Shown here: in pieces, positions 15,530 to 23,938 of the stretch
How positions within the stretch are numbered: position 1 is the first letter of the stretch
Layout of the letters: each line of letters starts with the position of its first letter
Assembly (NCBI GenBank): GCA_903851415.1
Contig: CAINOE010000183.1
Coordinates: 1-42,462, forward strand
From: an uncultured Rhodopila sp.
GTDB taxonomy: Bacteria > Pseudomonadota > Alphaproteobacteria > Acetobacterales > Acetobacteraceae
Direction: 5' to 3'
DNA: 42,462 bases
Notes under the pieces: generated by a model
What the model was told of the DNA's origin: nothing
Databases searched by the model: none
Seen by the model: the letters and a program-made list of their open reading frames with translations, nothing else
Translations under genes and position numbers: made by a program

Positions 15530-16687
15530 TCACCCCAGCACCTGCCGCGCAATGATCAGCTTCTGCACCTCCGACGCCCCCTCATAGATCCGCAGCGCCC
15601 GGATTTCCCGATACAGCTCCTCCACCTTCACCCCGGCCGTCACCCCGAGGCCGCCGAATATCTGCACCGCATCGTCGATCACGCGCTGCGCCGATTCCGT
15701 CGCGTGCAGCTTCGCCATCGCCGCCTCCCGGGTGATCCGCCCGCCACCCGAGACGTCCCGCTTCCACGCAGCGCGGTAGACCAGCAGCGCGCTGGTATCG
15801 ATCGCCAGCGCCATGTCGGCGATTTTCGCCTGCGTCGTCTCCATATCCGCCAGCGTCCGCCCGAACATCTTCCGGCTGCGCGCCCGCCCGGCCGCCTCGT
15901 CCAACGCCCGCCGCGCGAAGCCCAAAGCCGCCGCCCCGACGGTGGTGCGGAACACGTCCAGGGTCGCCATCGCCACCTTGAAGCCATCCCCCGGCGCGCC
16001 GAGCAGGTTCGCCTCCGGCACCACGCAGTTGTTGAAGCGCAGCGTCGCCAGAGGGTGCGGCGCGATCACGCTGATGCGGTGCGGCACGCTCAGTCCCGGC
16101 GTATCCGCCTCCACCACGAACGCCGACAGACCGCGCGCGCCGGGCGCCTCGCCGGTCCGCGCAAACACGACATACTGCCCGGCAATGCCGCCATTGCTGA
16201 TCCAGGTTTTTTCCCCGTCCAGCCGCCAGCCGCCCGGCACCCGCACCGCCGAGGTCGCCAGCGCCGCGACATCCGACCCGGCCTCCGGCTCGGACAGCGC
16301 GAACGCGGCGAGGCGGCGCCCGGCGCGCACCTCCGGCAAAATCCTCTCCCGCATCTCCCCACCGCCGAACAGCGTGATCGGCCCGCTGCCCAGGCCCTGC
16401 ATGGCAAAGACGAAATCGGCCAGCCCGGAATGCCGCGCCAGGATCTCGCGCGCGAGGCACAGCGTGCGCACATCCAGCGCCGCCGCGCCACCCGCCGGCA
16501 CCGAGGCGTCCAGCCAGCCGGCCTCCCCCAGTTGCAGCGCCAAAGCGCGGCAGGCGGCATCCACATCCTCGCCGGCATGGTGCGGGCGCGGATCGATATG
16601 CGCCGCCGCCCAGGCCTCCAGGCGCCGCGCGAAGTCGCGGTGGCGGTCCTCCAGGAACGGCCAGTCCAGGAACGAGCTGTCGGCCAT
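15530..16687 (-). CDS. Acyl-CoA dehydrogenase
   Basis: This 385-residue FAD enzyme oxidises an acyl-CoA to the 2-enoyl-CoA. Family marks seen: F-A-L-S-E-P-E-A-G-S-D-V (about 130-141, FAD and substrate contacts), W-I-S-N-G-G (flavin), the C-terminal domain with R-K-M-F-G-R-T-L-A-D-M-E-T-T-Q, and A-V-Q-I-F-G-G-L-G-V. I-Y-E-G-A-S-E-V-Q near the end holds the usual catalytic Glu. Start ATG 16687 was chosen over an upstream ATG at 16774 because GGGAGGGG precedes it and the upstream ATG lies within the operator palindrome. It is divergent from the enoyl-CoA hydratase gene, the next step of beta-oxidation. The chain specificity is not readable. Confidence 0.9.
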   Translation of the reverse strand: MADSSFLDWPFLEDRHRDFARRLEAWAAAHIDPRPHHAGEDVDAACRALALQLGEAGWLDASVPAGGAAALDVRTLCLAREILARHSGLADFVFAMQGLGSGPITLFGGGEMRERILPEVRAGRRLAAFALSEPEAGSDVAALATSAVRVPGGWRLDGEKTWISNGGIAGQYVVFARTGEAPGARGLSAFVVEADTPGLSVPHRISVIAPHPLATLRFNNCVVPEANLLGAPGDGFKVAMATLDVFRTTVGAAALGFARRALDEAAGRARSRKMFGRTLADMETTQAKIADMALAIDTSALLVYRAAWKRDVSGGGRITREAAMAKLHATESAQRVIDDAVQIFGGLGVTAGVKVEELYREIRALRIYEGASEVQKLIIARQVLG

Positions 16688-16759
16688 GCGGTGCTTCCCC
16701 TCCCGTTGCGCCTTGCTTGCCTGCGGATGTGCATTGCGGGGTCCGGCAGGATGCGCTTG

Positions 16760-16777
16760 TGAATGAACGTTCATTCA
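16760..16777. promoter_or_regulatory. 18-bp perfect palindrome, probable TetR-family operator
   Basis: TGAATGAACGTTCATTCA is its own reverse complement. It sits in the 177-bp gap between two divergent fatty-acid-type genes, 73 bp from one start codon and 88 bp from the other. Length, symmetry and the GAACGTTC core match operators of TetR-family acyl-CoA-responsive repressors. No tetR gene is in the window. Confidence 0.75.
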
Positions 16778-16864
16778 GTGTATGCGGAGGCCGGACCGGA
16801 ATCAACCGGCATATGGGGGAGGCGGCCATCCTGCCTCCCTTCGGCAACAAGGGAGCAACAGACC

Positions 16865-17707
16865 ATGGCACTGACCCACGACCGCATCGACCCCGCCAGC
16901 TTCGAGCCGAAGCATTTCCTGTGGTCGCTGAACGGCAAGGTGGCGACCATCACGCTGAACCGGCCGGAGCGGAAAAACCCGCTGACCTTCGAATCCTACG
17001 CCGAGCTGCGCGACACCTTCCGTCGCCTGACCTATGTCGATGCGGTCAAGACGGTGGTGGTGACCGGCGCCGGCGGCAATTTCTGCTCGGGCGGCGACGT
17101 GCATGAGATCATCGGCCCGCTGGTCCGCCTGCAGGAAGCCGGCGACATGCAGGGGTTGCTTGATTTCTGCCGCATGACCGGCGACCTGGTGAAGGCGATG
17201 CGCGCCTGTCCGCAGCCGATCGTCGCGGCGATTGACGGGATTTGCGCAGGGGCGGGGGCGATTATTGCGATGGCCTCGGATTTGCGGTTGGGCACGCCCG
17301 CCAGCAAGGTCGCGTTCCTGTTCACCCGCGTCGGGCTGGCCGGGGCCGACATGGGCGCCTGCAACATCCTGCCGCGCATCATCGGCGCCGGCCGGGCAGC
17401 CGATTTGCTGTATACCGGCCGGGCGATGGACGGCGCCGAAGCCGAGCGGTTCGGCTTCTACAATCGCCTGTGCGAGCCGGCGGCGGTGCTGGAGGAGGCG
17501 CAGAAGCTGGCCGCGTCGCTGGCCGCGGGGCCGACATTCGCGCATGCCATGACCAAGAAGTGCATCCACCAGGAATGGAGCATGCCGGTGGACGAAGCGA
17601 TCGAGGCGGAGGCTCAGGCCCAGGCGATCTGCATGCAGACGCGGGACTACGGCCGGGCCTACCGGGCGTTCGTGGACAAGCAGCGTCCGGTGTTCGAAGG
17701 CAATTGA
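16865..17707 (+). CDS. Enoyl-CoA hydratase/isomerase family protein
   Basis: This 280-residue crotonase-fold protein has oxyanion-hole motifs in G-G-N-F-C-S-G-G-D-V-H (about 75-85) and G-I-C-A-G-A-G-A-I-I-A-M-A-S-D (about 125-139). A G-L-A-G-A-D-M-G-A-C segment (about 157-166) stands where classical hydratases carry the second catalytic Glu. Here that position holds Asp, so the reaction may differ from simple 2-enoyl hydration. N-R-P-E-R-K-N-P-L-T-F at the N-terminus is typical. Start ATG 16865 follows AAGGGAGC; an upstream in-frame start would fall within the operator. The likely role is a beta-oxidation-like step on an acyl-CoA, together with the divergent dehydrogenase and under shared control. 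Confidence 0.87.
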   Translation: MALTHDRIDPASFEPKHFLWSLNGKVATITLNRPERKNPLTFESYAELRDTFRRLTYVDAVKTVVVTGAGGNFCSGGDVHEIIGPLVRLQEAGDMQGLLDFCRMTGDLVKAMRACPQPIVAAIDGICAGAGAIIAMASDLRLGTPASKVAFLFTRVGLAGADMGACNILPRIIGAGRAADLLYTGRAMDGAEAERFGFYNRLCEPAAVLEEAQKLAASLAAGPTFAHAMTKKCIHQEWSMPVDEAIEAEAQAQAICMQTRDYGRAYRAFVDKQRPVFEGN

Positions 17708-17805
17708 GCCTGCCTTACAGCGGCCCGAACCCGGCGGGGATGCGGACCTGCCGGGACCGGTGGGGCGTTATGCGGTGGTCCCTGACGCGATCGCCGGTTC
17801 AATCA

Positions 17806-18183
17806 TTACCAAACCGTCCGCACGCCGTAGGCCGGGAATATCAGATCGCTGGTAATGATCGGCACTCCGGTCCGGATGGCTGTTGCGATCAACATCCTGT
17901 CCATTGGGTCTCTATGATGCATCGGCAGCCGGTTCGCAGCTTCGGCATCCTCCCACACCAACGGGCTGGACTGAAAACCGAGTGTGCGCAGATACCGGCT
18001 GAAACTGCCCTGTTCCGTCGGCAGCGGCGGCAGCTTGCCGATGGCGGCTTTCCGGGTCAGTTCCCACACCGTGACAGAAGCCACCGCCACGTCCGATTGC
18101 ATGGCCGCCTCGCCGGCCGCGCTCATGCCCGTTGATGCGGCGCCGAAATAGGCCAACAGGGCACAGGCGTCGGCGAGATACAT
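17806..18183 (-). CDS. PIN-domain toxin, VapC-like
   Basis: This 125-residue PIN ribonuclease-fold protein begins M-Y-L-A-D-A-C-A-L-L-A-Y-F, with the first acidic residue at Asp5. It has V-W-E-L-T-R-K-A (Glu) and D-P-M-D-R-M-L-I-A-T-A, followed by I-I-T-S-D. These are the acidic cluster that holds the Mg ion for RNA cleavage. The subfamily with H-H-R-D-P-M-D-R is common in Phd-linked PIN toxins. ATG 18183 overlaps the stop of the antitoxin gene by one base (TAATG), so the two are translationally coupled. An in-frame TTG slightly upstream is less likely. Confidence 0.88.
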   Translation of the reverse strand: MYLADACALLAYFGAASTGMSAAGEAAMQSDVAVASVTVWELTRKAAIGKLPPLPTEQGSFSRYLRTLGFQSSPLVWEDAEAANRLPMHHRDPMDRMLIATAIRTGVPIITSDLIFPAYGVRTVW

Positions 18184-18431
18184 TATATCCAACCCTCGTC
18201 CTGCATCTCCTGGTCGGTCATCGGCGCAAGCACCTGCGGATCATAAGCGAACCCTTCCCATCCCGGAAGCGATCGCCACGAACCCGCCTTGCGGGCAGCC
18301 GGAGGGTTGATCAGGACCAGCCGCGCAACCGGGACGCCCTGCCGCGCAATGACGACCTCCTCGCCCTGCTCAACGTCGAGTAGAAGCTGCGACAGCGACG
18401 TCTTGGCCTCATGGACGTTCACCTGTTTCAT
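18183..18431 (-). CDS. Phd/YefM-type antitoxin
   Basis: This 82-residue protein has the N-terminal DNA-binding Phd fold: V-N-V-H-E-A-K-T-S-L-S-Q-L-L, then G-E-E-V-V-I-A-R-Q-G-V-P-V-A-R-L-V. The C-terminal tail (P-G-W-E-G-F-A and onward) is the usual toxin-binding segment. It precedes and overlaps the PIN toxin gene. ATG 18431 has AAGGAG 9 bp upstream. The family normally represses its own operon, and an inverted repeat lies directly upstream. Confidence 0.88.
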   Translation of the reverse strand: MKQVNVHEAKTSLSQLLLDVEQGEEVVIARQGVPVARLVLINPPAARKAGSWRSLPGWEGFAYDPQVLAPMTDQEMQDEGWI

Positions 18432-18440
18432 GCGGCATCT

Positions 18441-18463
18441 CCTTAGCTAGGGGTTGACTAAGG
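18441..18463 (-). promoter_or_regulatory. Inverted repeat upstream of the Phd-type antitoxin
   Basis: CCTTAG (18441-18446) and CTAAGG (18458-18463) form a perfect 6-bp inverted repeat with an 11-bp spacer. It starts 10 bp upstream of the antitoxin start codon and overlaps its ribosome-binding site. It is a likely autoregulatory operator, although the arms are short. Confidence 0.5.
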
Positions 18464-18648
18464 CGATCGGGAGAGCCTGTCAAGGCGAAACAAGTGGCCA
18501 GGACCCGGCCGGGTCGGTCGAACGTGCGCCACAGACAACGCAACGCGAGCTCGACGCCAGGACAGCGGAGATATTCCCCCGCCATGCGGCAGCCACTGAA
18601 CACCCGGGTCCGCTCAGGCCCTGACCCGGGCCGGGCCGCTCGAACCCC

Positions 18649-19695
18649 TCAGCTATTCGGCCCGCGCTCCATCGAAACCGGCTGCCACCGCCGCAGCTTC
18701 GACCCCTGCAGCACAGACGGGTTCACGCAGCTCATCGGCCACTTCCCGCTCAGCACCAGCGCCAGCTCCCGCCCGACATGCCGTTTCCGCGCCGGATCGA
18801 ACCGCGCCGAGGCGGATGCCGTGTGCGCGCTCAGCGTCACGTTCGTCATCCCGAGCAAAGGGTTGTTGTCGCCCGGCGGCTCGATCTCCAGCACGTCCAG
18901 CGCGGCATGCGCGATCCACCCTTCCTGCAGCGCCCTGATCAGCGCCGGTTCCTGCACCGTCGGCCCGCGGCCGGTATTGATGAAAATCGCACTCTTCTTC
19001 ATCAGGCGGAAATGTTTGTCCCCCAGCATCCCCTCCGCCTCCGGCGTCGCTGGGGCGTGCATCGAAACGAAATCCGACTGCGACAATACTTCTTCAAGCG
19101 TCGCCGGCAGCACGCCGTGCTCCACCATCACCAGTTCTTCGATGAAAGGATCATACGCGATCACTCGCAGCCCGAACGGCTTCGCCCGCTTCGCCACCGC
19201 CCGCGCCACATGTCCGAACGCGATCAGCCCCAGGGTCAGCCCCATCAGCCGGGGAATTTGCAGCAACGCCGGCCGACCCTCGCGCCAACGGCCTTCGCGC
19301 ACCATGCGGTCCTGCTCGATGGTCCGGCGAAACCCCGCCAGCAGCAGCATCATCGCGTGATCCGCCACTTCCTCGATGAACGTATCCGGACAGTTCGTCA
19401 CCGGCAGGCCGCGGGCCGTGGCTGCGGCGATATCGATGCTGTCCACGCCGACGCTGCCCAGCACAATGGCGCGGCAGGTCTCCGGCAGCGCCTCGACCAC
19501 CCTGCGGCTGAATTTCATCCCCTTGGCGTAGACCGCGTCGGCATCGGCGGCGAACCGGATGAACCCGCCCTCGTCCGGCGGCCCTTCGACGATGGCCGCG
19601 TCGATGCCTTCCAGCGGCTCCATCTCGTAGTCGTAACCGCCGCCCGCGGTGGAGAAACTGGCCCCGGCCGGCGTCGCGATCTTGAACTTTGCCAC
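18649..19695 (-). CDS. D-isomer-specific 2-hydroxyacid dehydrogenase
   Basis: This 348-residue NAD-dependent enzyme interconverts a 2-hydroxyacid and a 2-oxoacid. Seen: V-L-G-S-V-G-V-D-S-I-D (substrate domain), the hinge and nucleotide-binding segment L-G-L-I-A-F-G-H-V-A-R-A, then V-I-A-Y-D-P-F. The catalytic set is Arg in I-N-T-G-R-G-P, Glu in D-V-L-E-I-E-P-P and His in S-A-H-T-A-S. The glycine motif is unusual (G-L-I-A-F-G rather than G-x-G-x-x-G), a variant that still keeps the loop. Start GTG 19695 is preceded by GGGGAG and keeps the family N-terminal length. It lies 13 bp downstream of the enolase-superfamily gene, in one operon. Confidence 0.85.
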   Translation of the reverse strand: MAKFKIATPAGASFSTAGGGYDYEMEPLEGIDAAIVEGPPDEGGFIRFAADADAVYAKGMKFSRRVVEALPETCRAIVLGSVGVDSIDIAAATARGLPVTNCPDTFIEEVADHAMMLLLAGFRRTIEQDRMVREGRWREGRPALLQIPRLMGLTLGLIAFGHVARAVAKRAKPFGLRVIAYDPFIEELVMVEHGVLPATLEEVLSQSDFVSMHAPATPEAEGMLGDKHFRLMKKSAIFINTGRGPTVQEPALIRALQEGWIAHAALDVLEIEPPGDNNPLLGMTNVTLSAHTASASARFDPARKRHVGRELALVLSGKWPMSCVNPSVLQGSKLRRWQPVSMERGPNS

Positions 19696-19708
19696 GTCTT
19701 TCTCCCCG

Positions 19709-20884
19709 TCAGTGCTTCGGCGGACGCGCCCGCACGGCCTTTTCGTTGATGTCGATGCCCCAGCCCGGCCCGCCCGGCAGGATGAATTCGCCGTTCTCGA
19801 TCGCCGGGACAACGGTATAGAATTCGTCGCGCCACGGCGCGCTGTCCATGTCGACTTCCATCACCCGGAAATTCGGCACCACCGCGCTGAAAGTCGCGCT
19901 GATCGCGCTGCACAGATGGCCGTAGAAATTATGCGGTGCGACGTTGATCTCCTGCACATCCGCCAGCGCCGCGATCTTCACCGATTCCAGCAGCCCGTTC
20001 CAGATCACGTCCACGATCGCCACGTCGGTGGCGTATTGGTCCAGGAACGGCTTGAACTCCCGCCGCCCGTGCAACGTTTCGCAGGAGGCGATGGGGCAGG
20101 GGGCGCCGCGCCTGATCTCCGCCAGCGCCGCCGCGTCATGCGTGTCGATCTCCAGCCAGGTCAGATGGGCCCCGGCCACGGCGGCGGCGATGCGCTTGTA
20201 GCCCTCGGTCTTGAAGTTGAAGTTCACGTCGAGGTGGAGCCCCATATCCGGCCCCACCGCCTCGCGGATGACCGCTAGCTGCTCGGTCACGCCGCGGATC
20301 AGCCGGTTGTCCCAGTTCAACTCCGGCCAGCCGGGCGTCCGCCCGAACCCGGGCACGTAATAGGTCAGCCGCCCGTCCGCCAGCGGCAGGATATTGGTCT
20401 TCAGCGCGCGGAAGCCGCGGTCCCGCACCTCCCGGGCATGGCGCGCGAGGTCGTCATACGTCGCCAGCGGCGGCGTGCCCATCAGCGCGCCGTTGCGCAC
20501 CCGGTAAGTCCCGAAATGCGACCAATACACCGGAATCCGTTCCCTGATCGGCCCGCCGAACAGCGCCGCCACCGGCACGCCGTAGGCCTTGCCGGCGACG
20601 TCCAGCAGCGCGTTCTCGATCGCCGCGATCGCCTGCTGGTTCAGCCCGCCGCGCGACTGCCGCGTCAGCACGTGCAGATGCTGCGTAACCTGCTCGAACC
20701 GCCGCGGATCGCGGCCGATGAGCACGGGCGCAAGGCCATTGATGACGCCGGACAGGCCGGTGCTGCCGAAGCTTTCGTTGTATTCGGACCAGCCGGTGAT
20801 GCCGTCGCTGGTGGTGACCTTCAGGAACGAAAACATCCGCCAGCCGGCATCCGCCTGCAGGGTTTCGACCCGGTCGATTTTCAT
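19709..20884 (-). CDS. Mandelate racemase/muconate lactonizing enzyme family protein
   Basis: This 391-residue enolase-superfamily enzyme has metal ligands Asp219 (L-H-L-D-V-N), Glu245 (W-L-E-I-D) and Glu269 (S-C-E-T-L-H), the order seen in the family. Lys162 (A-L-K-T-N) and His318 (A-P-H-N-F-Y-G-H) are the likely acid/base residues. Such enzymes abstract the proton next to a carboxylate, most often as sugar-acid dehydratases. The mandelate-racemase subgroup is suggested by the catalytic His. With the downstream 2-hydroxyacid dehydrogenase it probably handles a hydroxy- or sugar acid; the substrate is not determined. ATG 20884 follows GGGAGGAAAGC. Confidence 0.87.
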   Translation of the reverse strand: MKIDRVETLQADAGWRMFSFLKVTTSDGITGWSEYNESFGSTGLSGVINGLAPVLIGRDPRRFEQVTQHLHVLTRQSRGGLNQQAIAAIENALLDVAGKAYGVPVAALFGGPIRERIPVYWSHFGTYRVRNGALMGTPPLATYDDLARHAREVRDRGFRALKTNILPLADGRLTYYVPGFGRTPGWPELNWDNRLIRGVTEQLAVIREAVGPDMGLHLDVNFNFKTEGYKRIAAAVAGAHLTWLEIDTHDAAALAEIRRGAPCPIASCETLHGRREFKPFLDQYATDVAIVDVIWNGLLESVKIAALADVQEINVAPHNFYGHLCSAISATFSAVVPNFRVMEVDMDSAPWRDEFYTVVPAIENGEFILPGGPGWGIDINEKAVRARPPKH

Positions 20885-20947
20885 GCTTTCCTCCCGGCTG
20901 CCACGCCGCGCCGGGGCGAGTCCAGCACGCCCGGCAGCGGCCGGCAA

Positions 20948-20973
20948 GATTACGGTGCCAGATTACGGTGCCA
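20948..20973. repeat. Tandem duplication of 13 bp at the end of the PRC-barrel gene
   Basis: GATTACGGTGCCA occurs twice in direct succession. The second copy contains the stop codon and last codons of the PRC-barrel gene. The first copy lies just outside, so the duplication did not change the protein. Confidence 0.9.
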
Positions 20974-21349
20974 GGTCCCAGAACGGATGCACACCGTAAT
21001 AAGAATAAATGCCCCGCCGCCAGGCGTCGTCCTGCCAGGATGCGGTTGCCTCGTCGCTGTAGGATGGAGCCCCCTGCAGCACGTCCTGGCCGATATCCAC
21101 GACGTAGCCGCCCATTTCGGTGTCGTAGCTGAGTTTCTCCCACGGCAGCGGATAATAGCGGTCGCCGATGCCCAGGAAGCCGCCATGCGCCAGGACCGCA
21201 TAGGCGATCCGGCCGGTGCCCTTGTCGATCATGACATCTTCGATCGCGCCGAGCTTTGCCATCTGCGTATTGAAGACGGTTGCGCCCTGCACCTGCTTGG
21301 CCGCGATCAGACGGCCGGAGGTGTCGGTGGTGTCGTCCAGGCTCGCCAT
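20963..21349 (-). CDS. PRC-barrel domain protein
   Basis: This 128-residue protein is nearly all a PRC-barrel: L-I-A-A-K-Q-V-Q-G-A-T-V-F-N, then I-E-D-V-M-I-D-K-G-T-G-R-I-A-Y-A-V-L, G-F-L-G-I-G-D-R-Y-Y-P-L-P-W-E-K-L and Y-D-T-E-M-G-G-Y-V-V-D. PRC-barrels are small beta domains found in the photosynthetic reaction-centre H subunit and RimM. Stand-alone copies are common and largely uncharacterised in alphaproteobacteria, often linked to stress. The C-terminus ends with aromatic residues (Y-S-Y-Y-G-V-H-P-F-W). ATG 21349 follows AGGAG. It stands apart from the metabolic operon downstream by about 80 bp and is divergent from the receptor gene. Confidence 0.85.
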   Translation of the reverse strand: MASLDDTTDTSGRLIAAKQVQGATVFNTQMAKLGAIEDVMIDKGTGRIAYAVLAHGGFLGIGDRYYPLPWEKLSYDTEMGGYVVDIGQDVLQGAPSYSDEATASWQDDAWRRGIYSYYGVHPFWDLAP

Positions 21350-21486
21350 GCGAAGTCTCCTGTTGCTGGTGTCACATTGAACGCGCAGGGATCGCCGAGG
21401 TGCCATCGCATCCCGCCGGGAGCATGCACGCGGGGCGGCGGCGGCTTTCCCGGGTCGTCGCGGCTGGTAGCTGGCCCCATCCCGTA

Positions 21487-21517
21487 ATCGGGAATTTTTC
21501 CCGGCGATTCCGGGAAT
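21487..21517. promoter_or_regulatory. Overlapping inverted repeats upstream of the TonB receptor gene
   Basis: CGGGAA-TTT-TTCCCG and the overlapping TTCCCGG-CGATT-CCGGGAA can form two mutually exclusive hairpins about 75 bp before the receptor start. They could be an operator or a leader structure. I do not recognise a known site such as a Fur box. Confidence 0.4.
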
Positions 21518-21591
21518 GCCTGCCATGGACGGACCGCCGTTCATGCGGCACCTATCCCCGTCCGGAAACGAAACCAGAGGGGAATCGATCG

Positions 21592-23937
21592 ATGCCACCA
21601 CGCAGAGCGCGCGACGCCGGTCATACCGCGCGCGGACTGGCCGGTTCGGCCGCAGTCCTCACGCTTGCGTGTTCCGCCGCGCACGCACAGGCGCCCGCCG
21701 TCAACCTGCCGCAAATCGACATCATCGCCCCCTCGCCGCTGCTGGGGTCCGGCATCGACCGCGACACCGTGCCGGCGCAAACCAATGTGCTGAAGGGCAA
21801 CGACCTCACGCGCGGCGGCACCACCCCGATGCCCGACGCCGTGCGCGCGCTGAACGAACAGGTTGGCGGAGTCAGCCTCGAGTCCGCCTCCGGCAACCCG
21901 TATCAGCCCACATTGGTCTATCACGGCTTCCAGGCCTCCGCGCTGCAGGGCACGCCGCAGGGGCTGGCCGTCTATGTCAACGGCGTCCGCTTCAACTCCG
22001 CCTTCGGCGACACGGTGAATTTCGACCTGCTGCCGGATGTGGCGATCGAGGAGATGAACCTCGAAGGCTCCAACCCGGTCTTCGGCCTGAACGCGCTCGG
22101 CGGCGCGCTGAACGTGCAGCTCAAGAACGGTTTCACCTATCATGGGGGCGAGATCAGCTTCTCCGGCGGCTCGTTCGGCACCTTCGGCGGCGATTTCCAA
22201 TACGGCAAGCAGAGCGGCAACACCGCCGTCTATGTCGCCGCCAGCGGGCTGCGCCAGGACGGCTGGCGCGATTTCCAGTCTTCCGGCATCGAGAACTTCT
22301 ACGGCGACGTGGGCTGGCGCAGCGACACCGCCGAGGTTCATTTCGACGTCACCTTCGGCAATTCGGTGCTGAACGGGCCGGGGACGTCACCGGTGGAACT
22401 GCTGGCGGCCGATGCGGCGGCGCAGTTCACCGGTCCGAACGAGATCGACAACCGGTTCGTCCAGGTCAGCCTGTCGGGCAATGTGCAACTCAGCGACACG
22501 GTCTCGCTGCAGGGTGTCACGTACTACAACAACTTCCTCCAACGGGTCAGCAACGGCAATGCATCGAACGACACGCCGTGCACCGACGGGTCCGGTTTGC
22601 TCTGCAATGACGCCGGCTACAGCACGACATTCGGCGGGGCCGTGATCCCGGCCTTCCGCGGGCCGAGCCAGTTCGCCTACTCGCAATTGGATGACCAGAC
22701 CACCAACACCAACGGCTATGGCGCCTCGGTCCAGGCGACCGACACGCAGGCCGTGTTCGGCTTCAACAACCACCTGGTGGGCGGCTTCAGCTTCGACGGC
22801 GCGCAGACCGGGTTCACCGGCGTTTCCACCATCGGCGGCATCGACGGCGCGCGCAATTTCGCCGGCCCTGGCGTCGTCATCGACGAACCCGGCACCAACA
22901 CGCCGGTGCGGGTGGGGGTCAGCGACGCCTATTACGGCGCCTTCATCGCCGACACCTTCAATGCAGCCGATCGGCTGGCGCTGACCGTTTCGGGTCGGTT
23001 CAATGCGGCCGAGATCAACCTGAACGACCGGAACGGCGGCGGCCTGACCGGGAATCATTACTACCAGCACTTCAATCCCGCGGCCGGCGTGACCTTCAAG
23101 GCGACGCCGTGGCTGACGGCCTATGCCGGCTACGCCGACGCCAACCGCGCGCCGACGCCGGCCGAACTGTCCTGCGCGGGGCCGGCGGATTCCTGCAGCC
23201 TGGCGAATTTCTTCACGGGCGACCCCAACCTCAAACAGGTGGTGTCGCACACGCTGGAAGCAGGCGTGCGCGGCACCGTCGGTGTCGGCGAAGACGCGCA
23301 CCTGAACTACAATCTCGGGCTGTATCGCAGCAATCTCGACGACGACATCATCTTCGTCAACAGCGTGACCTTGAACCGGGCGTTCTTCCAGAATGTCGGG
23401 CAGACCCGGCGCCAGGGGCTGGATGCCGGCATCGAGTACAAGACGCCGCGCCTGTCGGCGTACCTGACCTATACTTATACGGACGCGACGTACCAGAGCG
23501 GCTTCATCGAGGCCGCCGGCAGCAACCCGGCCGCCGACGCGAACGGCAACATCACCGTCACCCCGGGGAACCGGCTGCCCGGGGTCCCGGTCAATCAAGG
23601 CAAGCTTGGCGTGACTTACAAGGTTACCGATGCCTGGACCGTCGCCGGAGTCCTGCTGGCGCAGAGCGGGCAATACCTGTTCGGCGATGCGGCCAACCTG
23701 ACGCCTCAGTTGCCGGGATTCGTCACGCTGAACCTGAGCACCAGCTATCAGATCACGCCGCACATTACGCTGTTCGCGTCGGTGGAGAACGTGACTGACG
23801 CGAAATACTATACCTACGGCACGTTCTCGCCGACATCGTCGGTGTTTCTCTCGCAGGCGCCGAACGCGGCCAATCCGCGCGCCTACAGCCCGGCCGCGCC
23901 GGTTGGCGGCTTCGGCGGGGTGCGGGTGACGTTCTGA
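21592..23937 (+). CDS. TonB-dependent outer-membrane receptor
   Basis: This 781-residue protein has a signal peptide of about 31 residues (ending A-A-H-A|Q). The plug domain is at about 50-175: V-G-G-V-S-L-E-S-A-S-G-N, Y-V-N-G-V-R-F-N, I-E-E-M-N-L-E-G-S-N-P-V-F-G-L-N-A-L-G-G-A-L. A 22-strand-type barrel follows to the C-terminal F-G-G-V-R-V-T-F, with the usual final Phe. A TonB box may lie near P-Q-I-D-I-I. Such receptors import iron chelates, cobalamin or other scarce ligands with TonB energy. I cannot assign the ligand, and no siderophore or ABC genes are close. ATG 21592 has AGAGGGG upstream; a longer open frame exists but lacks a signal peptide at its start. Confidence 0.88.
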   Translation: MPPRRARDAGHTARGLAGSAAVLTLACSAAHAQAPAVNLPQIDIIAPSPLLGSGIDRDTVPAQTNVLKGNDLTRGGTTPMPDAVRALNEQVGGVSLESASGNPYQPTLVYHGFQASALQGTPQGLAVYVNGVRFNSAFGDTVNFDLLPDVAIEEMNLEGSNPVFGLNALGGALNVQLKNGFTYHGGEISFSGGSFGTFGGDFQYGKQSGNTAVYVAASGLRQDGWRDFQSSGIENFYGDVGWRSDTAEVHFDVTFGNSVLNGPGTSPVELLAADAAAQFTGPNEIDNRFVQVSLSGNVQLSDTVSLQGVTYYNNFLQRVSNGNASNDTPCTDGSGLLCNDAGYSTTFGGAVIPAFRGPSQFAYSQLDDQTTNTNGYGASVQATDTQAVFGFNNHLVGGFSFDGAQTGFTGVSTIGGIDGARNFAGPGVVIDEPGTNTPVRVGVSDAYYGAFIADTFNAADRLALTVSGRFNAAEINLNDRNGGGLTGNHYYQHFNPAAGVTFKATPWLTAYAGYADANRAPTPAELSCAGPADSCSLANFFTGDPNLKQVVSHTLEAGVRGTVGVGEDAHLNYNLGLYRSNLDDDIIFVNSVTLNRAFFQNVGQTRRQGLDAGIEYKTPRLSAYLTYTYTDATYQSGFIEAAGSNPAADANGNITVTPGNRLPGVPVNQGKLGVTYKVTDAWTVAGVLLAQSGQYLFGDAANLTPQLPGFVTLNLSTSYQITPHITLFASVENVTDAKYYTYGTFSPTSSVFLSQAPNAANPRAYSPAAPVGGFGGVRVTF

Positions 23938-23938
23938 G

